From positions 682,001 through 746,000 of the forward strand of contig MU008166.1 in assembly GCA_010909165.1 (NCBI GenBank): a stretch of 64,000 nucleotides of DNA, in the 5' to 3' direction. Below are positions 33,399 through 43,841 of the stretch, one piece after another. Below the pieces are notes generated by a model that did no database searches, was not told the DNA's origin, and saw only the letters and a program-made list of their open reading frames with translations. Position 1 is the stretch's first letter. Every line of letters starts with the position of its first letter. The position numbers were made by a program, and so were the translations under genes. This stretch comes from Anthoceros angustus (lineage: Eukaryota; Streptophyta; Anthocerotopsida; Anthocerotales; Anthocerotaceae).

Positions 33399-34659
33399 AT
33401 GGGAGCAGTCTGGCCCGTGCAGTGGTGGATCGCGGTGGTTGCAGCTTCCACATTGTTGAGCTTGTCTTCAGGAGGGCATCCGGCTCCGGAAGTGGAGCTG
33501 GCACCAACATTCCAAAGCATCCCGGGGGAGAGCTACGCGATTTGGCAGATCCCGAGCAGGCCGGTGGCGGTGCTGATGGTGGCGCACGGGCTGCATCACG
33601 GGGCGGGAACGTTCTGGGATGCTGCTCCCGGCTGTCAGATCTGCTCGCCGCTGCCGGAGGAGAGGCTGGTGACCAAGGCGGCTCTGGCGCGGGGGTACGC
33701 TGTTGTCACCGTCCAGGGAGGGAGCAAGGATAGGGGATGGAATTTGGAGACGGATTTGGAGATCAATCCCGACTTTCTGCGGGTGTTGGAGTTCCTGCGG
33801 CAGTGGAGGAGAGACCACGGGTTGGAGAGTCTTCCCCTCCTCGCTTTTGGATTGTCGAGGGGAGGGGATTTCGTGTCGGTGTTGGCCTTGGGGATGAGAT
33901 TGTCCGGCGTTGTGCTTATGGTGAGCCCCGGGCTGGAGGCAGCCGTTGACCTGGCCGCGGTCCGATCTGCGGCTGGTTTGAGGATTTGGCCTTATCCTCC
34001 CACGCTCTTTGTTCACGTAAGTGCACCGATTTGTTGCAATGCAGCTCTGTTCCATAGCAATCTTGATTCTTCTTGGTGTGGAATCGGATAGGTGGACGAA
34101 AGAATCGGTCAGATTTGTAGGTCTTGATCAATTGCTGGCTCAATGGCTGCAGATGCCGAAAGACAGTGTCACCGACCAAGCCGTGCAACGCCAGATGGCT
34201 TCTTTGTCCGCCAAGGGTCTCAGGACGGGCGAGCTTAGGTGCTATGCCTTCCCGTGTATGAATCCTTGTTTTCGGACCGGATTCCGGGCTGGACTGGAAC
34301 GTGTCTTTCGCAATTTTGAGGCTCTGAAAGCAGAGGGATACCTCACGCCAGATGGCTTCTTGAATCAGCCAGATCCGGTGGACTGGGAAACCTATGGGGA
34401 CTGGGATTGGAATGCGGTGGTGCAGTCTTTGAAGCAGGTGGAAATTCCCCAAGATAATGGGACCGACTCCCAGGTCTGGATAGAGGCAGTGGCCGAGGAG
34501 CTCAGTCTTAGTTATGGCTTCCACTCCTGTTCCAGCCTGCCATCCGTCGAGATCATGGACTGGCTTGACAGGACATGGAGGCACTCTGAGCATGCCTGGA
34601 CAGAAGGAAACGCCGAGTCTGATCTCGACAACTTTAGTCACAGCCGATCAGATGCTTAG
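33399..34659 (+). CDS. Secreted alpha/beta-hydrolase-like protein, copy A
   Basis: Two exons, 33399-34016 and 34153-34659 (136-bp intron, phase 0, FVH|MPKDS), 374 residues. A signal peptide (MGAVWPVQWWIAVVAASTLL) starts at ATG 33399. VLMVAHGLHHGAGTFWD is a typical oxyanion-side HG motif and LPLLAFGLSRGGDFVSVLAL holds the nucleophile-elbow-like G-S-R-G. The FVHMPKD strand and the tail resemble an uncharacterised plant alpha/beta-hydrolase family that I recall. The substrate is unknown. Within exon 2 (34245-34315) three single bases are missing from homopolymers relative to copy B. The frame is restored, but about 24 residues between YAFP and FEAL differ. The end has SDLDNFSHSRSDA. Confidence 0.7.
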
Positions 34660-36070
34660 CAAGCTCCTATATATCTAAGCATTTCAACATAAGGACGAAT
34701 TCCTGATTTCTCAATTGGTCACGGCAGCTGAGGTAGAGTTGCTTCCTGCAGTCTTCATTCGAGTGGACATATATTTGTCACAGCAAGAGGTACAGGAATA
34801 TCCACAGAGGATGCAGGCCGGTGGCGGTGCTGATGGTGGCGCACGGGCTGCATCACGGGGCGGGAACGTTCTGGGATGCTGCTCCCGGCTGTCAGATCTG
34901 CTCGCCGCTGCCGGAGGAGAGGCTGGTGACCAAGGCGGCTCTGGCGCGGGGGTACGCTGTTGTCACCGTCCAGGGAGGGAGCAAGGATAGGGGATGGAAT
35001 TTGGAGACGGATTTGGAGATCAATCCCGACTTTCTGCGGGTGTTGGAGTTCCTGCGGCAGTGGAGGAGAGACCACGGGTTGGAGAGTCTTCCCCTCCTCG
35101 CTTTTGGATTGTCGAGGGGAAGGGATTTCGTGTCGGTGTTGGCCTTGGGGATGAGATTGTCCGGCGTTGTGCTTATGGTGAGCCCCGGGCTGGAGGCAGC
35201 CGTTGACCTGGCCGCGGTCCGATCTGCGGCTGGTTTGAGGATTTGGCCTTATCCTCCCACGCTCTTTGTTCACGTAAGTGCACCGATTTGTTGCAATGCA
35301 GCTCTGTTCCATAGCAATCTTGATTCTTCTTGGTGTGGAATCGGATAGGTGGACGAAAGAATCGGTCAGATTTGTAGGTCTTGATCAATTGCTGGCTCAA
35401 TGGCTGCAGATGCCGAAAGACAGTGTCACCGACCAAGCCGTGCAACGCCAGATGGCTTCTTTGTCCGCCAAGGGTCTCGGGACGGGCGAGCTTAGGTGCT
35501 ATGCCTTCCCCGTGTATGAATCCTTGTTTTCGGACCGGATTCCGGGGCTGGACTGGAACGTGTCTTTCGCAATTTTTGAGGCTCTGAAAGCAGAGGGATA
35601 CCTCACGCCAGATGGCTTCTTGAATCAGCCAGATCCGGTGGACTGGGAAACCTATGGGGACTGGGATTGGAATGCGGTGGTGCAGTCTTTGAAGCAGGTG
35701 GAAATTCCCCAAGATAATGGGACCGACTCCCAGGTCTGGATAGAGGCAGTGGCCGAGGAGCTCAGTCTTAGTTATGGCTTCCACTCCTGTTCCAGCCTGC
35801 CATCCGTCGAGATCATGGACTGGCTTGACAGGACATGGAGGCACTCTGAGCATGCCTGGAAACGCCGAGTCTGATCTCGACAACTTTAGTCACAGCCGAT
35901 CAGATGCTTAGCAAGCTCCTATATATCTAAGCATTTCAACATAAGGACGAATTCCTGATTTCTCAATTGGTCACGGCAGCTGAGGTAGAGTTGCTTCCTG
36001 CAGTCTTCATTCGAGTGGACATATATTTGTCACAGCAAGAGGTACAGGAATATCCACAGAGGATGCGGGC
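33561..36070. repeat. 1.25-kb tandem duplication
   Basis: Bases 33561-34817 recur at 34818-36070 with about 99% identity. The unit covers most of the hydrolase gene (mid exon 1 to beyond the stop) plus ~150 bp of 3' flank ending in ACAGAGGATGC-GGCC. Differences seen: three one-base gaps in copy A, an 8-bp gap in copy B at about 35860, and a few substitutions. This is a very recent duplication. Confidence 0.95.
34818..35874 (+). pseudogene. Hydrolase copy B, 5'-truncated tandem duplicate
   Basis: Exon 1 resumes at AVLMVAHGLHHGAGTFWDAA without the start codon, signal peptide and first ~54 residues; exons are 34818-35273 and 35410-35874. The nucleophile region, intron and FVH|MPKDS join are kept. 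Exon 2 has the intact reading GELRCYAFPVYESLFSDRIP, so it shows the ancestral form of the region altered in copy A. An 8-bp deletion near 35860 replaces the end with KRRV. The DNA before it is the 3' flank of copy A, so a promoter is doubtful; it could be expressed only as a chimeric or internal-start product. Confidence 0.75.
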
Positions 36071-36214
36071 CGGAACAAAAACTATGGTGGCGACAGTATG
36101 CAAAAGCTTACAACTGCCTGACATTGCAACTCAAATCCTCAAGCTCGACATCTCCAGGGAACGGTACTATATATCCTCTAGTACATCTAGCAGTCTACAC
36201 GCTGCCGTCATCGA

Positions 36215-37273
36215 TCACAGGCAATGTGGTATCTTAAACTCAAAATTGGCATTAGCAAAGTCCGCAGACTGCCTCTGAGCTGCTTCCTTGGACGCCAATG
36301 CAGCAGTGAAGTGGGACACCACCTGGCGGGTGGTGTAGTGGAAGGAGCTGCTGCCAGCGCTGAGCGAGTTGAGGTAGGCCGCCGTCCCCTGCCGTGCAAG
36401 TTGTCGGAACCCGTTGTCGGACTTGTCCTGCAGGGCATCAATCAAGGTGAGCCCATTTCCGAAGACGGGCACAGCGCTGGTCCCGAACACTTGCGCGAGA
36501 GTCGAGGCGCCTGAAGTGAGGGAGGCAACTTGGGAGTCGTTTGATTCCCACCACCTGAACATATCACGACTCACAACGTCACGACGCAATACAGGTACAA
36601 CTTTACTCTCGACGACATAGGTCTTCACATATTCGAGATCCACGACAACGGCAGAAACTGACGACACAAGGCTGGCCCTTGTCGGAGCATGTGGATGCGG
36701 TCTCTTACTCGCATGTTCCTGCGCAGTTCTTCCCTCGGCCTCCGCGGCCGCCTCCGCCTCCAGGAATGAGGCCGCCGGGTCCAGACCCACCGCCTCCAGG
36801 AATGAGGCCGCCGGGTCCAGACCCGCCGCCTCCAGGAACGAGGCCGCCTGGCCCAGACCCGCCGCCTCCAGGAATGAGGCCGCCCGGTCCAGACCCGCCG
36901 CCTCCAGGAACCAGACCGCCTGGCCCAGATCCACCGCCTCCAGGAACCAGGCCGCCTGGCCCAGATCCGCCGCCTCCAGGCACCAGGCCTCCCGACCCTG
37001 AGCCGCCGATGCCAGGGAAGTTCAGACCTCCTGCAGCAAACAACGAGCAGACGTTTCAGCAAAAGCAGGAAATGGAATCAGCCGATTGTTTGCAATGCAG
37101 TCCAGTGAGTGTGTTAATACGTGACCTGCGGGGTCAGGGTGAGCCTCCGACAGTCCAATGGCAGCGGCAATTGCAAGGACGAGGGCGCCCATGAAGAGCA
37201 AAGGAGCCCGAGTGGCAGTCTCGATTGCCGACGTCCGGGCTAGGGGGCCATCGTGAAGGCCCGAGGGAGCCAT
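36215..37273 (-). CDS. Secreted glycine-rich repeat protein with a conserved plant C-terminal domain
   Basis: Three exons join in phase: 37273-37126, 37030-36709 and 36554-36215, 269 residues; ATG 37192 would give a shorter, cleaner signal peptide (MGALVLAIAAAIGLSEA). The middle exon encodes about eight copies of GGLVPGGGGSGP, from a 36-bp minisatellite. The last exon holds CEWWESNDSQVASLTSGAST, FGNGLTLIDALQDKSDNGFR and LARQGTAAYLNSL...FHYTTRQVV. This matches a plant domain found after Gly- or Pro-rich tracts in secreted proteins (C...W...L-REGTAALLNS...Y). Cell-wall location is inferred. The opposite strand is also open and reads as a PPPPG repeat, but it lacks the signal peptide, splice phasing and C-terminal domain. 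Confidence 0.65.
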
Positions 37274-37640
37274 GGAACGGGAGGGGGAGGTGCAGAGGCA
37301 GGCAGGGGGGGTGAAGCTGGAGAGAGGCAGGAAGGAGAACATGTGAGATCCGGGAGATGGCCGAGGCTTTGTGAAGATTGGATTTAACATAGGTGTGGGG
37401 AAGCGGTTGCAGAGCACCCGTGTACTGCGGCATTAAAGAGAAACGATGGTGGTTCTGTTCCAGGCTCCAGCTACCCCGTCCTGGCTGCCATTTGAAGCAC
37501 GGTGGCTCACATGGCTCATCTCACCGGTACTAAACTGCCTTGAATGCAGCAATTAGTGTTCCCGCGCCACAATCTTCCTCAAATCTGAAGGCCGTGAGTG
37601 TACCACAACACATCGGTAAATGCACATATATCTACTACAT
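37274..37640. other. Intergenic, no gene recognised
   Basis: Presumed promoter of the glycine-rich protein gene, bordering the transposon-rich block. Confidence 0.5.
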
Positions 37641-37689
37641 AACCTTGCATATCAAATAATTTTCGAATTTGGGGGTAAGTGATCTTTGT

Positions 37690-38900
37690 CTCCAAATCTT
37701 TTTGGATTGTACATTGACAAGCTTGAAAAATGGTTTCTCCAAATCTTTTTGGATTGTACATTGACGAGCTTGAAAAATGGTTTCTATTATCTAGTGTTCT
37801 TGGTGATGGCTTGTTCTTCGCAAGTATTCTTATCCTTTTATATGCAGATGATATTTGTACTTTTTTCGCATTCCCTGGAAGGCTTGCAGCAGCAACTCAA
37901 CATGCTTTCTAGTTTTTGTAAAGCCAAGGGTCTCATTGTCAATCTGCGCAAGACCAAGATCATGTGATTCAACTCTAAAGATTACAAGGGTGATTGCGAA
38001 TTCTATCAAGATGGTCAATAGGTGGAGATGGTCCGCTCCTATACGTACCTAGGTGTTACGATTTTTGGTTCGAAGTTTAATTATACTTTTTCTGCCTCTT
38101 CCCGTGCTACCAAGGGGATGGGTGCTGCTGGTGCTCTGCGCCGGGCTATATACAGGATGAGTATTCAGGATATCAACCTCCGGAAGCAGCTTTTCAACAC
38201 ACTGGTCATACCCTCCACTATTTATGGTGCTGAGGGTTTAGGGCCCAGGTCTTTCCTCTTCCTCTTGGGCTAAAGTGGAAAAAGTACAAACCTCCTTTCT
38301 CCTTGCTCACAGTGCCTGTAAGTATTCGACCCCCTTACTTATCCTCCTTTCTGAATTTGCTAACTTCTCCTTGAACTTGATGGCCTATTTCGCCTCTCTT
38401 GTTTCCTTTACCGCCTCCTCCTCCTTGACCCTTTCCCCTCACCCCCTCTACCATCTCCTTACCTACAGGTCTTCCCGCTCCCTTGGGCTCAATACTGATT
38501 CCCAAGCTTCTTTTTCTTGGCTCTCCCAAGCTGCTGCATGGCTTAAACGGCTTGACTTTGCACCCCTTAGGCTCCCGACTTGGCCAACTCCCCATTCCCC
38601 CCTCCTTCTTTCTCATCTCCCTCCCAACCACCTCATCCGGCGGGACCTTCAATTAAAATACCTTCGTCTTACTTGGTTCCCCCTTTCATTTGCCCCTCCC
38701 CTAACGTCCAAACTCCTTTTCTACAAGGAGGAGTTCCGTATCAATCCCCCCTCTGGTTTCCCTACCCTATCACGTTACCTTAGTTCCCCTCTCTCCTTCA
38801 AGCTCCACACTCTCATTGGTCAATTCCGTGTTAGCTCCATCTTGGAGGGCCCTAGTGGGTGGGAAGGCAGAAAAAATACAGTGACAAGGTAACGCCTCTT
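37690..38900 (+). mobile_element. Non-LTR retrotransposon fragment (reverse transcriptase and C-terminal part)
   Basis: Translation in shifting frames gives SPNLFGLYIDELEKWF, ILILLYADDICTF (the YADD catalytic box of reverse transcriptase), VRSYTYLGVTIFGSKFNYTF and RKQLFNTLVIPSTIYGAE, in the order seen in LINE reverse transcriptases. The downstream 205-codon frame (38275-38892) has FKLHTLIGQFRVSS like LINE C-termini. Upstream, a 44-bp segment containing CTCCAAATCTTTTTGGATTG is duplicated at 37690 and 37736. It is 5'-truncated, with stop codons and frameshifts, so inactive. Its sequence differs from the element at 39.5 kb, so these are two families. Confidence 0.8.
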
Positions 38901-39469
38901 GTGCTTCTGCCACGTGGTCCTAGAGGGCATGGTGACATTCCGCTCCAGTATGCATCCTGTGTTGTAGCACTTTATTCACTTGCTTGTTGTGGCCGGCTCC
39001 CAAGTGGGTCTTCATAAAGAGTGCGGGAAGAACAAAAGATTCATCCGGATTCGGGCATACGTCCATATGGGAGTGTGCTAATACGGGGTGTCTAATGTGT
39101 GTTATTGAGAACCGGCGAAGGACAAGCCAATCATGTGTATGCATATGTGTTGAGATGAGCATCGCTTTCGGTGCGGGGGAAGTCATCAAGCGAGCCAAGG
39201 TCCTAGTGTCTGAGGTAGGAGGGGTAGTTTGCTTCATTGAGTGTTACCCTCCTGCCATACAACCAACCCAGAGACAGCTGGAGTTTTTGTTGAGGGGGCC
39301 GAACTTACAGCAGTAATGCTAGATGTGGAATTCGAGGCAGGGCCACATCCTGTGACTCTAATGATGGCACAGGTAGCTAAGTAATCATGTTACTTTAAAT
39401 GCCGAAGGTAGGCCCGGGGGCTAGTTTTAGGTTATCAAGTGAACTTTATTGTTTGTTGTTGATGTTAGT

Positions 39470-41870
39470 ACTTGAATGCCGAATTTCATATGTCTTCAGG
39501 TTCGTTGAACATATTTCATCTCTGGTCTAACATCACTAGCAAATACAAGGACCTAAATATAAAACCATATGTATTATTAACATTGTTCAAAGCATGGGCA
39601 CATGCCTATTTGGAGGGGAGAGACTCCTTCTCGGATCTCTCAAGTGTTGGGTGCGAGCAGGTTGCTGGAGATGGAGAAGTCCACCCCAGGGGTGCGCCCT
39701 ATCGTTATCGGGGAGGCTTATTGGCCGTAGTATTACCATCCAGCTCCGGGAGCAGTTCTAGGCTCATCTTAGTCCCCACCAGATTGGTATTGCTACTCCA
39801 GCGGGTCGCGATTTTGTGTGGGGTGAAGACTGTTTTGGAGATCCATTCGGATTGGGTTCCGATTCAGGTTGACGTTGAGAATGCTTTCAACACTGTCTCC
39901 AGAGTGCTTATCTTCGACGAGCTCAAGAATGCTAGTATCCCCTTTATCCCCTTTATCCGCTCTTTCTATGGGTCCCCCTCCAATCTCTACTATCAATATG
40001 ACCGAGCAGTGGAGGGGTTTGTGTGTTGGACTCGGCGACGGGCACAAGGCAGGGTGACCCTTTAGGGGGGCCACTCTTCACTATGGTGCATTTCAGAGAG
40101 TTGTTCCTAATGGCCTGGAGCCAATGTATGGGAATGTCTATATCCGTTAGTGGTTGACGATTCCCATATCGTGGGGCTTGGGACAAGGTGAAGAAGGCCT
40201 TTGAAATCTTCTCCTTGGAGCTCTCCCAGCTTGGCTTCAAGGTCAAGATCATAAAATGCAAGGTCTAATCTCCTTCGAGTGCTCTGCCTCCTCTTCAATA
40301 TTTGGAGGGGGTTATTGTTTCTGCACGGGGGCTTCGAATTCTTGGTGTCCTGGTGGGGCCCTCGGCTTTCATACAGAAGTACATAGACGCGACGCTGAGG
40401 GAGGATTTGGCTCACATTGAAGACTTGTCTCAGTTAGGGGACTTCTAGGTGGCATTTGGGATCCTCTCTTTCTGCTTTGTGTATCGGCCGAGATACCTTC
40501 TACGTACAATTGCTCCTTCTTCGGCTTTCTTTTCCTACTTGGGAGCCTTCGACAGGCAAATTTTAAAGGCTTTGGGCGACATCATTGGCCCGGGCATTTT
40601 CAAGTGCACCGTTGAGCTTTGGCTTTTTTAGGGAGTTGGGCCCTCTCTGCCCCCATCCTAGCCTCCCGATTCTTAATTCAGGACTCGTGCATTTTGGAGG
40701 CATTCAACTTGGGGGTTGAAGAGGGGGTATTTCCCCTGTAGGCGTCCTTAAGGGCGGCTAGGGGATCTCTATCCTTTGAGGCTAGGGCCACCATGCCTCT
40801 TTTCTCCTCCCGCCCCGGGGTTGGGATGAAGGGGCTTTAAGAGTTGCTCTTTGAGAAGCATTATGGGTAGGCGTAGCTAGGCCTTTTTTGGGATTCTTCT
40901 ATTCCTAAGCCCATTCGTGCTCGACTTCACTCTTGCTCGGGGAAGGGAGTAGGTTCCTGGCTTCTGGCTCGTCCCAGTATCCAGACATTTTGCATTGCAC
41001 CAGCAACCTTTTCTACCGCAATGCATTTTCGCTTAGGTCTGATCCAACCTTTGGCCTATTCTCTCTCTGCTTGCAGCTGTGGGGCTTCCCTCAATGACCA
41101 TGGGGCCTATTTGGCCAGCCGTCTCGTTGGCCGGCAACGCATTGCTACGCATGATGCCATCCGGGATGTCATGTTCTCAGTGGCCAACGAGGGCGGCTTT
41201 TTTCCCTACAGGGAGTGTCCTACATCTTTCTCAATGGTGTGTCTCTCAAGGCTGACCTTTTCTTGACCCGAAGGGACCAGGTTTCTGTCGCTGATGTGGT
41301 TGTAACGGACCCCATCTGGGATAGTGTCTGTGAGCACGTTATCCTCAACCCCCCTGGTTGGACGGCGGAATGTTGTATGATGGCCAAGGTCCACAAGTAC
41401 TCTCCTGTGCAGAATGACCACACTTTTATCCCCCTCACCATCAAGACTCATGGGGCCATGGGTCGGGACTTCTCGAAGTTCCTCAAGGCTTGTACTAAGG
41501 CTTACCACGATCACAAGAATGGGGTTCGTCTCCCCCTTTCTTGTATTGTATCTTTCTTCAGGTAATGGGTGTCCATTGTCCTGCAGAGGGCATTGGCGAA
41601 CGCGGTGTACAGGACAGCGACTAGCGCAGGGGAGGAGGCTTCTTCGGTAGCGGTGGTAGGTAGGCCCCCTTGGCCTAGTGCCCTTGGTTGGGTTGATCCG
41701 TGCCCGGTGTGGCCACTTCCTAGAATTGGCACGGGCCTCACGGTTCTCGGTAACCCAAGCTTATCTTCTCGTCTCAAGAGAGAGAACTGGCATACCCTTC
41801 TCCTGTCTCTCTACGTGAGACAAAAGGTCGCATGGGAGGCACAAGGCAAAAGGTCAGTAGGTAGGGCAAC
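39470..41870 (+). mobile_element. Non-LTR retrotransposon with restriction-like endonuclease, decayed
   Basis: Pieces in shifting frames read ATPAGRDFVWG, IQVDVENAFNTVSRVLIFDE and IPFIRSFYGSPSNLYYQYD (fingers and palm of reverse transcriptase), IKCKV, LRILGVLVGP, then FRLGLIQPLAYSLSACSCGA and a Cys/His cluster, DAIRDVMFSVA, and KADLFLTRRDQVSVADVVVT. The last has D-x12-D like the PD-x12-14-D core of R2-type restriction-like endonucleases, followed by AKVHKY with the expected Lys. L1 and RTE elements, the common plant LINEs, use an APE endonuclease instead. Many stops and frameshifts show it is dead. A second copy of the 3' half lies at 60.1 kb. Confidence 0.75.
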
Positions 41871-42639
41871 ATAGACGACGCTGGGCGAATGGGAGGGCAC
41901 CATGTGTGAGTATGCATTGCGTGTAGTGGTAAGAGCGTAGGTGGGCGAGGTGCAGCCGGTAGACCTTAAACCCAACTGTGGGTTACATTTGTAAGAATCG
42001 CTTCACAGGAGCTCCAATCTCCAATCTCTTGTGAAGGATGGTGAAGATCCTTTGGAGTGAACTAGGGCAATCCAGAGTTTTTGGCCATGGTCATCGCAAA
42101 GCAATGTTGTTTGAGTAGCATGAACATGTGGTTCAATGCTGCAAGCCGAGGTGTGGAAAATCAGGCCCAACCGCCCGGGTCGGCCATCGGCCTTTCCGAA
42201 ACTTCACAAACGATGCGGTAGATTTACTTACTTCCATTGAAGTTGGATGGGGGCAAGATTGATATCATTGGGAAGAGCGTGAGAGATTGAGGCATATATG
42301 AATTTCTCAAGGTTTTTGAGGTAGCATCGACGTGAGAACAAATGGAAGAGTTTCGGTGTCGATTTATGTGGAAACTAGCTCCGAGACCCCCGGTCATTCT
42401 GGGGTTAACAGTACGTACTGGTCTGTACATAGAACTGGGACTCTAAACTGGGAGTGTTGGCCCTAAAACGTTTCCCGAGGTAGCTCTTTTCGCTGTTGCA
42501 CGCTTTCTTGTGTTCGTGTCGTTACGTGCGTTCTCCTTGTTCGCGCTGCATTATTTGGTCCTGCTGGTGAGATTTTACCTTCTCAAGCTGGTTTCAATGT
42601 AAAAAATTTTCGCTTTTGCAGTGAATGGTACTCATTCCG
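41871..42639. other. Intergenic, no gene recognised
   Basis: Transposon-derived or unique DNA up to the RPS28 promoter. The 5' UTR of RPS28 may contain an intron ending TTCGCTTTTGCAG at about 42622. Confidence 0.5.
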
Positions 42640-43590
42640 CGCGTTGTGGTTTGGATGTTTGGTCTCGTGCAGTATTCTGTAAGCCATGGATTCGTCTGTG
42701 AAGCTGGCGGTCGTGGTTAAGGTGATTGGGCGCACGGGTTCCAGGGGGCAGGTCACCCAGGTGCGTGTAAAGTTTCTGGATGACCAGAACCGGCTGATTA
42801 TGAGAAACGTGAAGGGGCCGGTCCGAGAAGGTGATATTCTGACTCTGCTTGAGTCGGAGAGGGAAGCAAGGAGGCTCCGGTGATGCGGGGTGTCGGATGT
42901 GGAGGCTAGGGTTTTGGTACGCTTGCCGTTGCGAGCGGCAACAGTAATGGAGAGAAGGAGAAGTAGTCCATTTATTAATTGGTGATTGAAAGAGCACCTT
43001 CGGAGCTGGATATGGTGGTTAGGAGTTTTACAGGCAAGAGCCTGAGTCGTTGTGCAACACTTCGTTTCTTGAGTGTTATTTTTGTGGTTGCCTGGAAGGA
43101 CAGCCAGAGGAATTGAGGAATGTGACTTAGCAGCCTTGTTGCCTATCTAAGGCCTGACTTTGTGGTACGCGTCATCCTTGTTTCAAGATGATTGGGCCTT
43201 ACGGTGTCTCTGGGTTCAGCGGTTAGGGTTGGTTTCTTTTGAACTCCTTGACGCATGTCGTACTCTTAAGTAGGCAATGGAGGTTGGGTTAGTGGTGATC
43301 AGCAACTGGAGGTGATGGAACAAGCGGCTGCAACTTTCCTCTGAACAAGTGTATGGACATTATGAGGCTGCTTGTGATCCCGTTCTTTGTTCACCACCTC
43401 TGCTTAAGTCTACCAGGTGATTATGTGTTGACAGGTTTGTGTAGAATCACATTAAATTGTTGGGCTTCAACTGGAAGTGATGAAACAAAACACTTAACTC
43501 CACTGAAATACTCATGTGGACCTCATGAGGCTGTTTCTGATCCATTGATTGAGGTGACTTTCTGTACAACCTGGCTTCTTTATTGAATCA
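42640..43590. repeat. Inverted duplication, arm A
   Basis: This segment is matched in inverse orientation by 52090-53115. It includes RPS28 and about 700 bp of 3' flank: shared pieces include ACTTGCCGTTGCGAGCGGC, GTCCATTTATTA, GACTCCTTGACGCA-type sequence and CATGTGGACCTCATGAGGCT. The 3' flank contains two diverged copies of a ~120-bp unit around GAGGCTG-TTCTGATCC. Confidence 0.8.
42686..42883 (+). CDS. RPS28: 40S ribosomal protein S28 (eS28), copy A
   Basis: An intact intronless 65-residue frame: [20 protein letters not shown], then [20 protein letters not shown] and [19 protein letters not shown] with the Arg-rich end ARRLR. This is the full length and sequence pattern of eukaryotic eS28, an OB-fold protein at the small-subunit mRNA exit/tRNA E-site region. 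The ATG lies in good context (GCCATGG). The protein is identical to copy B at 52.9 kb. Confidence 0.97.
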   Translation: MDSSVKLAVVVKVIGRTGSRGQVTQVRVKFLDDQNRLIMRNVKGPVREGDILTLLESEREARRLR

Positions 43591-43841
43591 GTTGAATCTA
43601 CACAGTATGGAGTGACTGTCTTAAAGGCTTGTTAAGCTGGTACGAAAAACGTAGCAGTGATGTCTGGCTCCATTTGTTATGTGAATCATCAGTATTTCAA
43701 CCACTCCCTTGTGAGGTCAGGTCAGGTGGGACGACAGGAGGTGCGACGGTATCTTACCTTGCCTCCTCTGGTTACGGCATGTAAATTGCAGCGGCGAGCT
43801 TCCTTTGAAACTTTCAACTAAACTCGACCTGCGCATGGGTA

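Noticed and set aside
36679-37194. Extensin-like PPPPG protein on the plus strand
   Set aside because: It has no signal peptide or Tyr/Ser-Pro4 extensin motifs, while the minus-strand model has signal peptide, splice phase and a conserved C-terminal domain.
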